From the NCBI GenBank assembly GCA_007748055.1, contig CP036279.1, positions 6,200,001 through 6,264,000 of the forward strand: a DNA stretch of 64,000 bases, in the 5' to 3' direction. Of this stretch, positions 27,688-37,261 are shown piece by piece. Positions within the stretch are counted from its first letter, which is position 1. Each line of letters starts with the position of its first letter. The notes under the pieces were generated by a model. It was not told where the DNA came from. It ran no database searches and saw nothing but the letters and a program-made list of their open reading frames with translations. The position numbers and the translations under genes are program-made. This DNA is from Kolteria novifilia (GTDB lineage Bacteria; Planctomycetota; Planctomycetia; Kolteriales; Kolteriaceae).

Positions 27688-28557
27688 CTAGTTATCCTTC
27701 GCGTCGCTTTCCTCCTCCGACTTCGGCGTGGACTTCGACTTCGATGGTCGCGTCGAGCGCGTTCGCGATCGACGGGATTTCGACTTCTTTTTCAGCCCGA
27801 GTGCTTCCAAGTCGACCGGTTCCTCGCGATAGATCGTCACCGAACGCGCGATGCCGGTGTCCGCATCGACGCGCGCGACGACGTGGTCGTCGGGCTTGCT
27901 GAACTGCGAGTTGGGCCCCAGGTCGACGTAGACGTTCTCGAACTTTCCCTTCTCGTCGCGCTCGAGTTCCACGGCAAACGTCTTGCCGATCGAGGGGAAG
28001 TCGTAAGTGCGGTTGATGACGTTGTCCTGTCCGACATCCTCCGCGAAGTAGTATCGCGTCCTGATACTGTTGTTCGCCTTGATTCGAAGCGGGTCGGTTC
28101 CGAGGATCGTTCCGACGATCACGACCGGGATCGTTCCCTCGGCGCGGCTCGCCTTGCGCATGTAGTAGGAACCACCAGAGGTACGTACCCGTCGACGCGT
28201 CCCGTAGTCGATCATCACTTGCGCGTCGCGGATGACGTAGTCCGGGGTGACGTCGCCACTGACCTCGGCGGTCGCTCCCTTGACGAGCATCTCCTCCGTC
28301 GGCAACCCGAGCACTCGTAACTCCGTGTTGCGATCGGCGGGAACGGAGGTCGTGCCAAAGCCATCGCTCGGCTTGAGAACGACTCCCCGCGATCCGACCT
28401 CGACGAGCGTCCCGCGAACGAGCCGCGTCGGCCCTTCTTGCCGCTGCCTGCTCGATCGGTTCTGGCCGCGGGCCGTCGTTGTGCCCCACGCGCCCAGCGC
28501 CACCAATCCGAGTAAGAGCGACAGCACTTGGCGTGATCTCCTCCAAAGCTTCGTCAT
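27688..28557 (-). CDS. Secreted hypothetical protein, paralogue 2
   Basis: A 289-residue protein of unknown function with a signal peptide (VLSLLLGLVALGAWGTTTARG), a short basic linker, a beta-rich middle domain and a Lys/Arg/Ser-rich tail ending in acidic residues. Across the middle domain it aligns with the protein at 26375-27238 (for example RGTLVEVGSRGVVL, IRTRYYFAEDVG, VDLGPNSQFSKPDD), but at clearly lower identity than in the shared C-terminal 34 residues. Upstream lies a 387-base divergent gap. Confidence 0.72.
   Translation of the reverse strand: MTKLWRRSRQVLSLLLGLVALGAWGTTTARGQNRSSRQRQEGPTRLVRGTLVEVGSRGVVLKPSDGFGTTSVPADRNTELRVLGLPTEEMLVKGATAEVSGDVTPDYVIRDAQVMIDYGTRRRVRTSGGSYYMRKASRAEGTIPVVIVGTILGTDPLRIKANNSIRTRYYFAEDVGQDNVINRTYDFPSIGKTFAVELERDEKGKFENVYVDLGPNSQFSKPDDHVVARVDADTGIARSVTIYREEPVDLEALGLKKKSKSRRSRTRSTRPSKSKSTPKSEEESDAKDN
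27760..27861. repeat. 102-bp direct repeat, copy 2 (inside paralogue 2)
   Basis: Identical to 26429-26530. The bases immediately outside both ends differ, so the tract has sharp borders. Confidence 0.9.
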
Positions 28558-28944
28558 CGCAGCTTCCCCTCGAGAATGTGGTCGTCCCTAGATCGGTCCC
28601 CTGGGCAATTTGGCCAGCACCATGGTACCCGCTTTGTCCAGAGAACAAAACAGGTCGTGCTTTCCATAGAAAGCGCTTTCGTTGGATCGGTGTGTTTCGG
28701 CACGCTCCCGAGTCACTCGGCGAGCGCAAGAGATGCCGCCCGGCGCGACCGCGCCGCGACCGCTCGCCGATCCCACAGGGGCTGGGAACCCAGGGAACCG
28801 AATGCGACCCAGATCAAGCAACGTCACCCGCCGAGGGGTTCGGCGCGGTGATTCGGAAATCCCATTTGCTTTGGCTCTGATCCACGCTTACCATCGCACC
28901 CATCCACAAGCCAACATGGGTGAATCAAAGGAAAAAGACGACGA
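28558..28944. other. Divergent intergenic region
   Basis: These 387 bases separate paralogue 2 (minus) from the sugar-metabolism operon (plus) and should carry both promoters. I see no gene and no convincing -35/-10 pair. AAAGGAAAAAGACGACGA just before 28945 includes an AAAGGA that could serve as a ribosome-binding site. Confidence 0.45.
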
Positions 28945-30186
28945 ATGCCCATCGAACGTACGATTGACAACAGCGCCGATTTCATGAACGCGGCGATCGA
29001 AGCCGGCGAAGGAATCCTGCGTCTGGCTCCCTGCTGGGTTCCCCGCTCCTTCCTGATGCCCGGCAAGCGAATCAAGCTCCATCCCGATGACTACTACGCC
29101 ATGGGAGCCCATCGCGGCGGCATCGACGAGCGCTGGTTCGCCTCGACCACCGAAGCGGCCAACGACAACCGCGAGCCCGATGAAGGACTCAGCTACGTCG
29201 TCCACGAGGGAAAGCAGTTCACCCTTCGCGACGCCGTCGCCGCCCACGGTAGCAAGCTGATCGGATCGCGCCTCTGGGATGCCTATGCCAAGTGGCCGGT
29301 CTACAGCAAGTTCTTCGACAACATGGGGCCGATCCCACACCACATGCATCAGAGCAAAGAGCAAGCGGCCAAGGTCGGCCAAGAAGGGAAGCCCGAGTCC
29401 TACTACTTCCCGCCCCAGCTCAACGCGATCGGCAACAACTTCCCGCACACCTATTTCGGCCTCGAGCCGGGCACGACCAAGGAAGATGTCCGTCGCTGCC
29501 TCGAACGCTGGAACGAGGGCGACAACGGCATCCTCGATCTCTCGAAGGCCTATCGCCTCAAGCCCGGCACCGGCTGGCTCGTGCCGCCCTGCGTCCTTCA
29601 CGCGCCCGGTTCGCTGGTCACTTACGAGCCGCAGTGGGGCTCGGACGTCTTCGGCATGTACCAGTCGATGGTCGAGGGCCGCTACGTGCCGTGGGACCTG
29701 CTCGTCAAGGACGTTCCTGCCGAGCACCATCGCGATCTCGACTACATCGTCGAGCAGCTCGATTGGGAAGGGAACGTCAATCCGAACTTCAAGGATTCGC
29801 ACTACCTCGAGCCGATTCCGGTCGCCGACACGGCCGCCGACGGCTACGTCGATCGCTGGATCGTCTACGGACGCATCAAGGGCGAGCAGCTCTTCAGCGC
29901 CAAGGAGCTGACGATCGATCCGGGGACCAAGTGCACGATCACCGACGGCGGGGCGTACGGCTTGATCACCGTTCAGGGCAAGGGCCGCATCGGCAACTTG
30001 GCTCTCGAGTCCCCCTCGATGATTCGCTACGGCGAGTTGACCGAGGACGAGGTCTTCGTCTCCGAGGCCGCCGCCCAAGCGGGCGTCACCTTTGAGAACA
30101 CGGGAGCCGGCCCGATGGTCATGCTCCGCTACTTCGGCCCCGAAGCTCAGCCGAAGGCTCCGAACGTCGGCGACTTCAAGAAGTAA
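28945..30186 (+). CDS. Cupin-fold phosphomannose isomerase-like protein
   Basis: A 413-residue protein resembling class I mannose-6-phosphate isomerases in fold. Candidate metal ligands lie in PIPHHMHQSKEQA and NAIGNNFPHTYFG, with a C-terminal second cupin half (LTIDPGTKCTITDGGAYGLITVQG). It is likely a sugar or sugar-phosphate isomerase in the cytoplasm. The two following genes on the same strand encode a xylose-isomerase-like TIM barrel and a Gfo/Idh/MocA oxidoreductase, so the trio probably works on one carbohydrate route. The substrate is unknown. Confidence 0.72.
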   Translation: MPIERTIDNSADFMNAAIEAGEGILRLAPCWVPRSFLMPGKRIKLHPDDYYAMGAHRGGIDERWFASTTEAANDNREPDEGLSYVVHEGKQFTLRDAVAAHGSKLIGSRLWDAYAKWPVYSKFFDNMGPIPHHMHQSKEQAAKVGQEGKPESYYFPPQLNAIGNNFPHTYFGLEPGTTKEDVRRCLERWNEGDNGILDLSKAYRLKPGTGWLVPPCVLHAPGSLVTYEPQWGSDVFGMYQSMVEGRYVPWDLLVKDVPAEHHRDLDYIVEQLDWEGNVNPNFKDSHYLEPIPVADTAADGYVDRWIVYGRIKGEQLFSAKELTIDPGTKCTITDGGAYGLITVQGKGRIGNLALESPSMIRYGELTEDEVFVSEAAAQAGVTFENTGAGPMVMLRYFGPEAQPKAPNVGDFKK

Positions 30187-30241
30187 GTAGGGCGTGGCGG
30201 AAGTCGAAAGCAGAGTCGGCCCGTGGCCCATGGCCCAAATT

Positions 30242-30393
30242 GCTCCCCCTTGTCCAAGGAGAGCGGAATAGATTGCTCCCCCTTGTCCAAGGGGGAGTTA
30301 GAGGGGGTCTTCTCCTGCTTCCCTCTTCGAGGACTGTAACGTGGAGGAACAATCCGGCCTCCCATCATCCCCTCCTTGGACAAGGGGGAGCAC
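30242..30393. repeat. Palindromic CTCCCCCTTG/CAAGGGGGAG repeats, three arms
   Basis: The 256-base gap holds two direct copies of a CTCCCCCTTGTCCAAGG motif (about 30243-30261 and 30275-30298) and one inverted copy at about 30369-30393. The second is itself a near-perfect palindrome. A related copy lies at 32611-32648. These look like REP-type planctomycete intergenic repeats and can fold into strong hairpins between the two operon genes. Confidence 0.7.
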
Positions 30394-30442
30394 CAGAGAA
30401 TCATCAGTTAGCAGCACCTAAGAAAGCGGAAGGAAACAGATC

Positions 30443-31345
30443 GTGGCGAAGAAGACCTCCATCGGCACCTGGGCCTATAGCGTCGGCCCGTACGAGAACA
30501 ATCCCGTTCCCTTCGACGACGTGATCTCGAAGCTCAAAGCGCTCGGCTTCGACGGGTTGGAACTCGGGGCCTTTCCGCCGCATCCCAACCCCGACACCCT
30601 CACCGACGAGGCCTCGCGGGCCGAGGTCCGCTCGAAGATGGCCGACGCGGGCTTGGAGTTCTCGGGCCTCGCGCCGAATCTCTGGATGCACAAGATCGTC
30701 GACACCGACGACTTGAAGCCCTACTACGACGAACTCGACAAGAACATCAAGTTCGCGAAGGACTTGGGCATCACGATGTTCCGCGTCGACAGTCTCGATG
30801 AGCCGGACGTCGTTGAGAAGGTCGGTGCGGAGAAGACCCTCGACAAGGTGGTCTCGGTCTTCAAGGAAGTCGCCAAACGCTGCGGCGACGAGGGATTGAC
30901 GGTCTGCTGGGAGTTCGAGCCCGGCTTCTGCATGAACAAGCCGTCGGAGATCCTTCAGGTCGTCGAGCAAGTCGACGCCCCGAACTTCGGCGTCCTCTAC
31001 GATACCTGCCACGCCAACATGGTCGCGAAAGTCGGCTCGCGTCAGCCTGGCGAGAAAGAGACCCTCCCCGGCGGCGCCTTGGAACTGCTCGAAAAGCTCA
31101 AGGGGAAGATCACCCACGTCCATCTCATCGACTCCGACGACACGCTGCATCACGACGAGACCAGCAGCCACCCGCCCTTCGGCGAAGGCAACCTCGACTT
31201 CGACGCGCTGATGCCCCCGATCATGGATTGCGGCTTGAAGCACGACTGGTGGGTCGTCGATCTTTGCTTCTGGCCGGGCGCTTGGGAAGCGACCGAGAAG
31301 TGCAAGAAGTTCCTGGATGAGCAGCGCGTCAAGTACGGCCAGTAA
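30443..31345 (+). CDS. Sugar phosphate isomerase/epimerase (xylose isomerase-like TIM barrel)
   Basis: A 300-residue AP-endonuclease-2/xylose-isomerase-like TIM barrel starting at GTG 30443 (AAGGAAACAGATC precedes it). The likely metal ligands follow the family order: a Glu in VCWEFEPGF, an Asp in YDTCHANM, and His residues in HVHLIDSDD. Enzymes of this class interconvert keto/aldo or epimeric sugars. It sits between a cupin-type isomerase and a Gfo/Idh/MocA dehydrogenase in one direction, which points to inositol- or sugar-type catabolism. The exact substrate cannot be read from the sequence. Confidence 0.85.
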   Translation: MAKKTSIGTWAYSVGPYENNPVPFDDVISKLKALGFDGLELGAFPPHPNPDTLTDEASRAEVRSKMADAGLEFSGLAPNLWMHKIVDTDDLKPYYDELDKNIKFAKDLGITMFRVDSLDEPDVVEKVGAEKTLDKVVSVFKEVAKRCGDEGLTVCWEFEPGFCMNKPSEILQVVEQVDAPNFGVLYDTCHANMVAKVGSRQPGEKETLPGGALELLEKLKGKITHVHLIDSDDTLHHDETSSHPPFGEGNLDFDALMPPIMDCGLKHDWWVVDLCFWPGAWEATEKCKKFLDEQRVKYGQ

Positions 31346-31422
31346 TCGGCGCGAAATGACGCCACTTTTGATCAAAACGGACGGAATATTGACCCAACTC
31401 TGAGCGAAATGAAGGCAAAACG

Positions 31423-32577
31423 ATGCCAAAACCACTCAATATCGGGATGATCGGCTACGGCTTCATGGGCCGGACCCATTCCAACGCGTACCGCAAGGTC
31501 AACAACTTCTTCGACCTCGGCCACAAGCCGGTCCTCAAGGCCTGCTGTGCTCGCAGCGAGGACAAAGCCAAGGCATTCGCCGATCAATGGGGCTATGAGT
31601 CGATCGAGACCGATTGGCGCAAGCTCATTGAGCGTAAGGACATCGACGTCATCGACATCGGCAGTCCCAACAACACGCACTTCGAGATCGCGACCGCGGC
31701 CGCCGAAGCCGGCAAGATGATCCTCTGCGAAAAGCCGCTGGCGATGAATGTCGCCGAAGCCCAAAAGATGGTCGAAACCGTCAAAAAAGCGGGTGTTCCG
31801 AACATGGTTTGGTTCAATTACCGCCGTGTTCCCGCCATTTCATTGGCGAAACAGATCGTCGACGAGGGCCGCATCGGCCGGCCCTTCCACTACCGGGCGA
31901 CTTACTTGCAGGACTGGACCATCGCCGAGGACGTCCCCCAGGGCGGCGCGGCTCTTTGGCGTCTTGATGCAGCCGTTGCGGGATCGGGCGTGACGGGTGA
32001 CCTCTTGGCTCACTCGATCGACACGGCCTACTGGCTCAACGGTCCGATCACCGAGGTCACCGCCGCGACCGAGACCTTCGTCAAGGAACGCGTCCACCAG
32101 GAGACCGGCAAGAAGGAAGCGGTCAAGATCGACGACGCGTGCATGTTCCTCGCGAAGTTCGCCAACGGCTCGATCGGCACCTTCGAATCGACCCGCTACG
32201 CCCGCGGCCGCAAGAACTACAACACCTTCGAGCTCGACGGCGAGGCCGGTTCGGTCTTCTTCAACCTCGAGGATCCGCAGCTCTTGAGCTTCTTCGAGTA
32301 CCGCAACCCGGAGGGCCAGAAGACTCCGAGCCACCTCACCGGCTGGCGCGACATCCACGTCACCAACTCCGAACATCCCTACATGGACAAGTGGTGGGTG
32401 CCCGGCTGCACCATCGGCTATGAGCACACCTTCATCAACGCGCTGGCCGACTTCATCGGCGGCTTGGACAAGGGCGAACCGGTCAAGCCCGACTTCGAGG
32501 ACGCACTCTACACGCAGAAAGTCTGCGACGCCGTCCTCGAGTCCGCCAAAGACGGCCAGTGGAAGAAGATCGGCTGA
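31423..32577 (+). CDS. Gfo/Idh/MocA family NAD(P)-dependent oxidoreductase
   Basis: A 384-residue dehydrogenase. The N-terminal Rossmann fold has GYGFMG at 11-16 and the family catalytic motif CEKPLAMN at about 102-109. The C-terminal alpha/beta domain includes [14 protein letters not shown], with a probable catalytic His, and [12 protein letters not shown]. It oxidises or reduces a sugar, inositol or similar polyol. It follows the sugar isomerase gene by 77 bases, so the two are likely co-expressed. There is no Tat signal, unlike many planctomycete members, so it should be cytosolic. Confidence 0.92.
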   Translation: MPKPLNIGMIGYGFMGRTHSNAYRKVNNFFDLGHKPVLKACCARSEDKAKAFADQWGYESIETDWRKLIERKDIDVIDIGSPNNTHFEIATAAAEAGKMILCEKPLAMNVAEAQKMVETVKKAGVPNMVWFNYRRVPAISLAKQIVDEGRIGRPFHYRATYLQDWTIAEDVPQGGAALWRLDAAVAGSGVTGDLLAHSIDTAYWLNGPITEVTAATETFVKERVHQETGKKEAVKIDDACMFLAKFANGSIGTFESTRYARGRKNYNTFELDGEAGSVFFNLEDPQLLSFFEYRNPEGQKTPSHLTGWRDIHVTNSEHPYMDKWWVPGCTIGYEHTFINALADFIGGLDKGEPVKPDFEDALYTQKVCDAVLESAKDGQWKKIG

Positions 32578-32610
32578 GCCGCCCCCTCGTCGAAGGGCTA
32601 CAATCCAAAC

Positions 32611-32648
32611 GCTCCCCCTTTTCCAAGGGGGAGAAAGAGGGGGTCTCC
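32611..32648. repeat. Palindromic CTCCCCCTT..AAGGGGGAG repeat
   Basis: A copy of the same repeat as at 30242-30393 lies about 35 bases after the Gfo/Idh/MocA stop. The near-perfect stem could act as a transcription terminator of the sugar operon, although no T-run follows. Confidence 0.6.
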
Positions 32649-32817
32649 CGCGTCAATCCCCCAGAGGCGAGCAACGCGAGAGTCTCCCCTCCCCCTTCTC
32701 TTCATCTCCTCTCATCCGCCGACCCGCACGGCAACTCCCCCTGGACTAGCCCTCAAATCTCTTGAGCGCATCGGTTAGTCTAGAACGGAGTGACGACTAC
32801 CCGTTTGGAGCGACAGC

Positions 32818-33414
32818 ATGGCCCTAGCCTCCCAACTGACTCCGCAGGTCGAAGATCCGCAGCCACGCAGATGGACCTGTGACGAATACCAACAGATGGC
32901 GGAGCTGGGTCTCTTCGAGAACCAGCGAGTCCAGCTCATCGATGGAGAAATCCTGAAAATGTCACCACACGGGAAACGGCACGCGGAAGCAATCACCAGC
33001 GTCACGTTCGTTCTCGTGAACATCTTCCAGAAAGGGCAGGTGCGGATCCAATTACCGTTGACGTTCGCGGACGATTGCTCCCCTGAACCAGATGCCGCCA
33101 TCGTCGATCTACGTGAGCAACAACGATCAGCGGAACATCCGACCACGGCACTGCTTGTCGTCGAAGTCAGCGACAAGACGCTCGCGTACGATCGCCGGGA
33201 GAAGGCCAGCCTTTATGCCCGCGCGGGAATCCCCGACTATTGGGTGCTGAATCTCCTCGACAACAAGCTCGAAATCCACCGCGAGCCCGTCGCCGACGCG
33301 GATCATCCCTTCGGCCATCGCTATGCGAAGACGACGATCCTCGAGAAGAAGGACGAGGTCGCTCCCCTTGCCGCGCCAGAGATTCCCCTCGCGGTCGCCG
33401 ATCTGTTGCCTTGA
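32818..33414 (+). CDS. Uma2 family protein (restriction-endonuclease-like fold), copy 1
   Basis: A 198-residue protein of the Uma2/DUF820 family, PD-(D/E)xK-fold proteins very abundant in planctomycetes and cyanobacteria. Motifs present: RVQLIDGEILKMSP near 37-50, Asp92 in SPEPDAAIVD, Glu116-x-Ser118 in VVEVSDKTLAYDRREK with Lys129, and YARAGIPDYWVLNL. The catalytic residues look intact, but no function is established for the family. The gene is followed 57 bases later by a paralogue of identical length. Confidence 0.9.
   Translation: MALASQLTPQVEDPQPRRWTCDEYQQMAELGLFENQRVQLIDGEILKMSPHGKRHAEAITSVTFVLVNIFQKGQVRIQLPLTFADDCSPEPDAAIVDLREQQRSAEHPTTALLVVEVSDKTLAYDRREKASLYARAGIPDYWVLNLLDNKLEIHREPVADADHPFGHRYAKTTILEKKDEVAPLAAPEIPLAVADLLP
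33178..33353. repeat. 176-bp near-identical direct repeat, copy 1 (Uma2 genes)
   Basis: This tract differs from 33831-34006 at only three positions by my reading, whereas the upstream halves of the two genes are clearly more divergent. Confidence 0.85.
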
Positions 33415-33470
33415 TCGCGGTTCAACCCGAAAATGAACGAGGTGCCACAGACACGTTCGGAGCGAGCCCC

Positions 33471-34067
33471 TTGAGCACAACCATCGACATCTCGACAACG
33501 GCGACCGAACCGGAGGTCCGACGGTGGACGCGTGAGGAATACCACCAGATGGCGGATCTAGGTCTCTTCGAGAACCAGCGCGTCCAGCTCATCGACGGAG
33601 TGATCCTGCGTATGTCACCCCACGGAGCACGTCATGCCGCGGCAATCCGGCTCGCAGTCTATACCTTGGAAGAGGTCTTCGGCCGAGGGTCGGTCACCAC
33701 GCAACTACCCATCGCTCTGGCGGAAGACTGTGAGCCCGAACCAGACGTTGCCGTCATCCCCGGCACCATTCGCGAATACACCTCAAAGCTTCCGACCACC
33801 GCCCACTTCGTCTTGGAAGCCAGCGCCTCAACGCTCGCGTACGATCGCCGGGAGAAGGCCGGCCTTTATGCCCGCGCGGGAATCCCCGACTATTGGGTGC
33901 TGAATCTCCTCGACAACAAGCTCGAAATCCACCGCGAGCCCATCGCCGACGCGGATCATCCCTTCGGCCATCGCTATGCGAAGACGACGATCCTCGAAAA
34001 GAAGGATCTGGTCGCTCCGCTTGCCGCGCCAGAGACTCCCATCGCGGTGAAGGACTTGTTACCCTAG
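33471..34067 (+). CDS. Uma2 family protein, copy 2
   Basis: A 198-residue paralogue of the preceding gene. I place the start at TTG 33471 because GGAGCGAG lies just before it and the product then has the same length and layout as copy 1; a longer in-frame start further upstream reads through the copy 1 gene in another frame. The catalytic region PEPDVAVIP, then LEASASTLAYDRREK, is present, but the Glu-Val-Ser of copy 1 reads Glu-Ala-Ser here. The C-terminal third is almost identical to copy 1 even at DNA level. Confidence 0.85.
   Translation: MSTTIDISTTATEPEVRRWTREEYHQMADLGLFENQRVQLIDGVILRMSPHGARHAAAIRLAVYTLEEVFGRGSVTTQLPIALAEDCEPEPDVAVIPGTIREYTSKLPTTAHFVLEASASTLAYDRREKAGLYARAGIPDYWVLNLLDNKLEIHREPIADADHPFGHRYAKTTILEKKDLVAPLAAPETPIAVKDLLP
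33831..34006. repeat. 176-bp near-identical direct repeat, copy 2 (Uma2 genes)
   Basis: Partner of 33178-33353, displaced by 653 bases, with three mismatches. It covers the core of the nuclease-like fold. Confidence 0.85.
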
Positions 34068-34112
34068 AGCCCTCTTGGGAACCGAACCCGCCTCGATGGA
34101 GTCTCCACGTTC

Positions 34113-37100
34113 ATGCTCATCCCCGCCCTGCTCGTCTGCCTCCTCGTCGGCGAAGACCAATCGGAACAACTCGGATTGCGACTTCCCAAGGGTTTCGAAG
34201 CGATCGAAGTCGCGGGAAGCGACTTGGCCAACGACATCTACGCCCTCACCCTCGATCCCAAGGGCCGCGTCGTCGTCGCCGGCCGAGGCTACATCCGCAT
34301 CTTGAGCGATGATGACGGCGATGGCGTTGCCGACCGAGCCATTCCCTTCTCCGATGTCCCCAAGAACGGCGCGATGGGCCTCCTCTGGGAAGGGGATTCG
34401 CTCTACGCGATGGGCGATGCGGGCTTGATCCGCTTCACCGACAAGGACGGCAACGACAAAGCCGACGGCCCCCCCGAACTGATCTTTCCCTTCAAGACCG
34501 GCGGCGAACACTCCGCGCACGCGATCCAGCGCGGTCCCGACGGCTGGCTCTATGTCCTGGTCGGCAACCATTCCGGCATTCCGAAGAAAGCGTCCAGCTC
34601 CGAGAAATCGCCCATCACCAAGCCACTCGCGGGAGCGGTGATTCGTCTCTCGCCCGATTTCTCCCAAGCCGAGATCGTCGCCGACGGCTTCCGCAACGCC
34701 TACGACATGGACTTCACGCCCGCTGGCGACCTCTTCGTCTACGACTCGGACAACGAACGCTGCGTTTCGCTACCCTGGTACGCCGGCACGCGTCTCTACC
34801 ACGTCGTGCCCGGCGGGCACTACAGTTGGCAATCGCCCGAACGGGCCGAGACCTGGCGTCCGCCGGTGGAGTACTTCGACGAGTTGCCCCCGGTGTGCGA
34901 TCTCGGCCGCGGCTCGCCGACCGGCGTCGTCACCTACCGCAACAGTCAGTTTCCCGAGAAGTACCACGATGGGATCTTCCTGCTCGACTGGACCTTTGGC
35001 CGAATCTACTTCATCCCGCTCCAACAAGACCACGCCAGCTACAAGTCCGAGCCCGAAGTCTTCGTCGAGCCGACAGGCAGCGCCGGATTCGCCCCCACCG
35101 ATGGCGCCGTCCATCCCGAAACGGGCGACCTCATCGTCTCGATCGGCGGCCGCGGCACGCGCGGCGCGGTCTATCGCATTCGTTGGACAGGTGATGCAAC
35201 CACGAGCGACATCGGACCACGACCCCTAGCGAATAACCAACCGCTCGATTGGTCGGAGGACCGCAAGAAGCGACTCCTCGAGCTAGCGGAAGCCAACAAC
35301 CCGGTCAAACGACGGCTCGCCCTCGAAGCGATGCGGCGCTTCCGCGACAAGTTCTCCGACCAACAAGTCGCCGGCGCCATCGCCACCAGCTGGTCCTCGC
35401 CCGATCCGTTTCTGAGACATGCGGTCGTTCGGCTGCTCGAATCACTTCCGGTCGAGAAGTGGCCGGCACATTTGCCGAAGAACCCCAGCGATCGGGCCGC
35501 GTGCCTCTTGCTGCGGGGACTCACGCCGGGCGACGCGGTCCCCTCCTCCCTCGCCGGCATGTTGGGACTAGCGACCAAAGAGAACTCGGCCCCCTTAGTC
35601 GCGGCGGCGACGGACCTCTTTCTGCGAACCAGCGATCCGCTCGCGAAACGCGAAGCCCTCCGGCTCGTCCAACTCGGCGTCGGCGACCAGATGGACCCGA
35701 GTCTCAAGGGAACCGTTTGGGAAGGATACTCTCGCCGTGAAAAGCCGCCCGTCCCGCCGGAGCCAATCGCCCGGCTGGTGAAGGCCTATCCGACGGGAGA
35801 CGCCTATCTCGACCAAGAGCTGGCTCGGCTCTTCGGCATGCTGGAAATTGAGGACGCGGGCCTCCTCGATCCGATGCTCGCCAAGATCACTTCCGACTCC
35901 GATCCGCTTGACGACATCCACACGCTGATTTGTCTGGCTCGACTGCCGAGCAAGCGGACAACCAGACAGACCGAGCGAACCGCGGCGGCTCTCCTGAACG
36001 TCGGCATCAAACTTGACGACCAGCAGGCCAACCGCGATCGCAACTGGTGGCGGCGTATTCAGGAACTCATCGAGGGCATGGCCGACCGCGATCCCTCGCT
36101 CCCCAAGGCCCTCGTGAGCCATCCGCTCTTCGGGCGCCCCGATCACCTCGTCTTCACGCGCTCGCCGGTGATCGACCGGGCCAGCGCCGCGTCGCGCTAT
36201 CTCGACGACATCAACAGGGACGACTTCAACGACGAGGACTGGACCGCGGAACTGATCGATTTGCTCGGCGAGTTACCTTCGGAGAAGGTCGTGCCGCTGC
36301 TTCGGGATCGCTGGGGCGAGTTGGGCTTGGAGGAGGCCTCGACGCCGATCCTCGCGCGGGAGCCGGCGGAAGAGGACCGCGAGCGGCTCCGCGAAGTGAT
36401 CGGTTTCGGGTCGCCCTCGACGATTCGTCTCGCGGCCGGGGCACTCGAGAAGCTCGGCCTACAAGAGGATCCCGAATCGGTCGCCGCGCTGGTCGTCGCC
36501 CTTGGGCAATTGGGGCGTGAGAAGGAGGTCGAGCCCGCTCGCAAGGATCTCGGCAAGCGTCTCGCGAAGGTTTCGGGCAAGGAACACGGCACCGACGTCG
36601 AGGCCTGGCGGAAGTGGTTTCAAGCGACTCATCCCGACCAAGCGGCCCTCATTCAGGGACGCTCGTCTCTCGATTGGCCGGCATGGCAAGAGCGTTTCGC
36701 GGCGATCGACTGGTCCAAGGGAGACGCCGAGCGGGGCGCGCAAGTCTTCCGACAATCAAAGTGTCTCGCGTGCCACAGCGGCGCGAGAGCCTTGGGGCCG
36801 GATCTCGCGGGAGCGGCCGGCCGATTCTCACGAGAAGACTTGCTTCGGGCGATCGTCGACCCGCATCGCGACATCTCCGATCGCTACCGCACGACGATGG
36901 TCGCCACCGCCGACGGCGAGATCATCCAGGGCATGATCATCTACCAGTCCGCCGACGGCATGATTCTGCAGACCGGCCCCAACGAGGTCAAACGGGTCAA
37001 CAGCGACCAGATCGAAACCAAGCGGCGCGGCACGAAATCTCTCATGCCCACCGGCCTGCTCGACCGCCTCAACGACGACCAGATCGCCGACTTGATCGCG

Positions 37101-37124
37101 TATCTGACGTCGCTGAAGAAGTAG
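34113..37124 (+). CDS. PVC-type heme-binding CxxCH protein (membrane-bound dehydrogenase family)
   Basis: A 1003-residue exported protein. A short signal peptide is followed by a PQQ/quinoprotein-like beta-propeller (about 20-360, with GFEAIEVAGSDL, ILSDDDGDGVADR and PFKTGGEHSAHAI). A HEAT-like helical middle (about 380-830) and a C-terminal cytochrome c domain follow, with CLACH at 884-888. After the heme site come GPDLAGAAGRFSREDLLRAIVDPHRDIS and the family ending in LNDDQIADLIAYLTSL. Proteins of this type are extremely common in Planctomycetes and Verrucomicrobia and are thought to oxidise sugars in the periplasm. The substrate is unknown. Confidence 0.93.
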   Translation: MLIPALLVCLLVGEDQSEQLGLRLPKGFEAIEVAGSDLANDIYALTLDPKGRVVVAGRGYIRILSDDDGDGVADRAIPFSDVPKNGAMGLLWEGDSLYAMGDAGLIRFTDKDGNDKADGPPELIFPFKTGGEHSAHAIQRGPDGWLYVLVGNHSGIPKKASSSEKSPITKPLAGAVIRLSPDFSQAEIVADGFRNAYDMDFTPAGDLFVYDSDNERCVSLPWYAGTRLYHVVPGGHYSWQSPERAETWRPPVEYFDELPPVCDLGRGSPTGVVTYRNSQFPEKYHDGIFLLDWTFGRIYFIPLQQDHASYKSEPEVFVEPTGSAGFAPTDGAVHPETGDLIVSIGGRGTRGAVYRIRWTGDATTSDIGPRPLANNQPLDWSEDRKKRLLELAEANNPVKRRLALEAMRRFRDKFSDQQVAGAIATSWSSPDPFLRHAVVRLLESLPVEKWPAHLPKNPSDRAACLLLRGLTPGDAVPSSLAGMLGLATKENSAPLVAAATDLFLRTSDPLAKREALRLVQLGVGDQMDPSLKGTVWEGYSRREKPPVPPEPIARLVKAYPTGDAYLDQELARLFGMLEIEDAGLLDPMLAKITSDSDPLDDIHTLICLARLPSKRTTRQTERTAAALLNVGIKLDDQQANRDRNWWRRIQELIEGMADRDPSLPKALVSHPLFGRPDHLVFTRSPVIDRASAASRYLDDINRDDFNDEDWTAELIDLLGELPSEKVVPLLRDRWGELGLEEASTPILAREPAEEDRERLREVIGFGSPSTIRLAAGALEKLGLQEDPESVAALVVALGQLGREKEVEPARKDLGKRLAKVSGKEHGTDVEAWRKWFQATHPDQAALIQGRSSLDWPAWQERFAAIDWSKGDAERGAQVFRQSKCLACHSGARALGPDLAGAAGRFSREDLLRAIVDPHRDISDRYRTTMVATADGEIIQGMIIYQSADGMILQTGPNEVKRVNSDQIETKRRGTKSLMPTGLLDRLNDDQIADLIAYLTSLKK

Positions 37125-37158
37125 TACCCCGAAGCGGGTTCTCGCCGAGCTCGGCGCT

Positions 37159-37254
37159 GGGCCCATGGCGAAAGCATCGTCTGGGCCTATGCCGAAGGCA
37201 TTGTCTGGGCCTATGCCGAAGGCATTGTCTGGGCCTATGCCGAAGGCATTGTCT
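37159..37254. repeat. 24-bp tandem repeat, four units
   Basis: Four abutting 24-base units, the first degenerate and the last three identical, each beginning GGGCCTATGCC. Being a multiple of three, it stays open on both strands (repeating SGPMPKAL on one strand), but it has no surrounding gene. Confidence 0.9.
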
Positions 37255-37261
37255 AGTGAAG

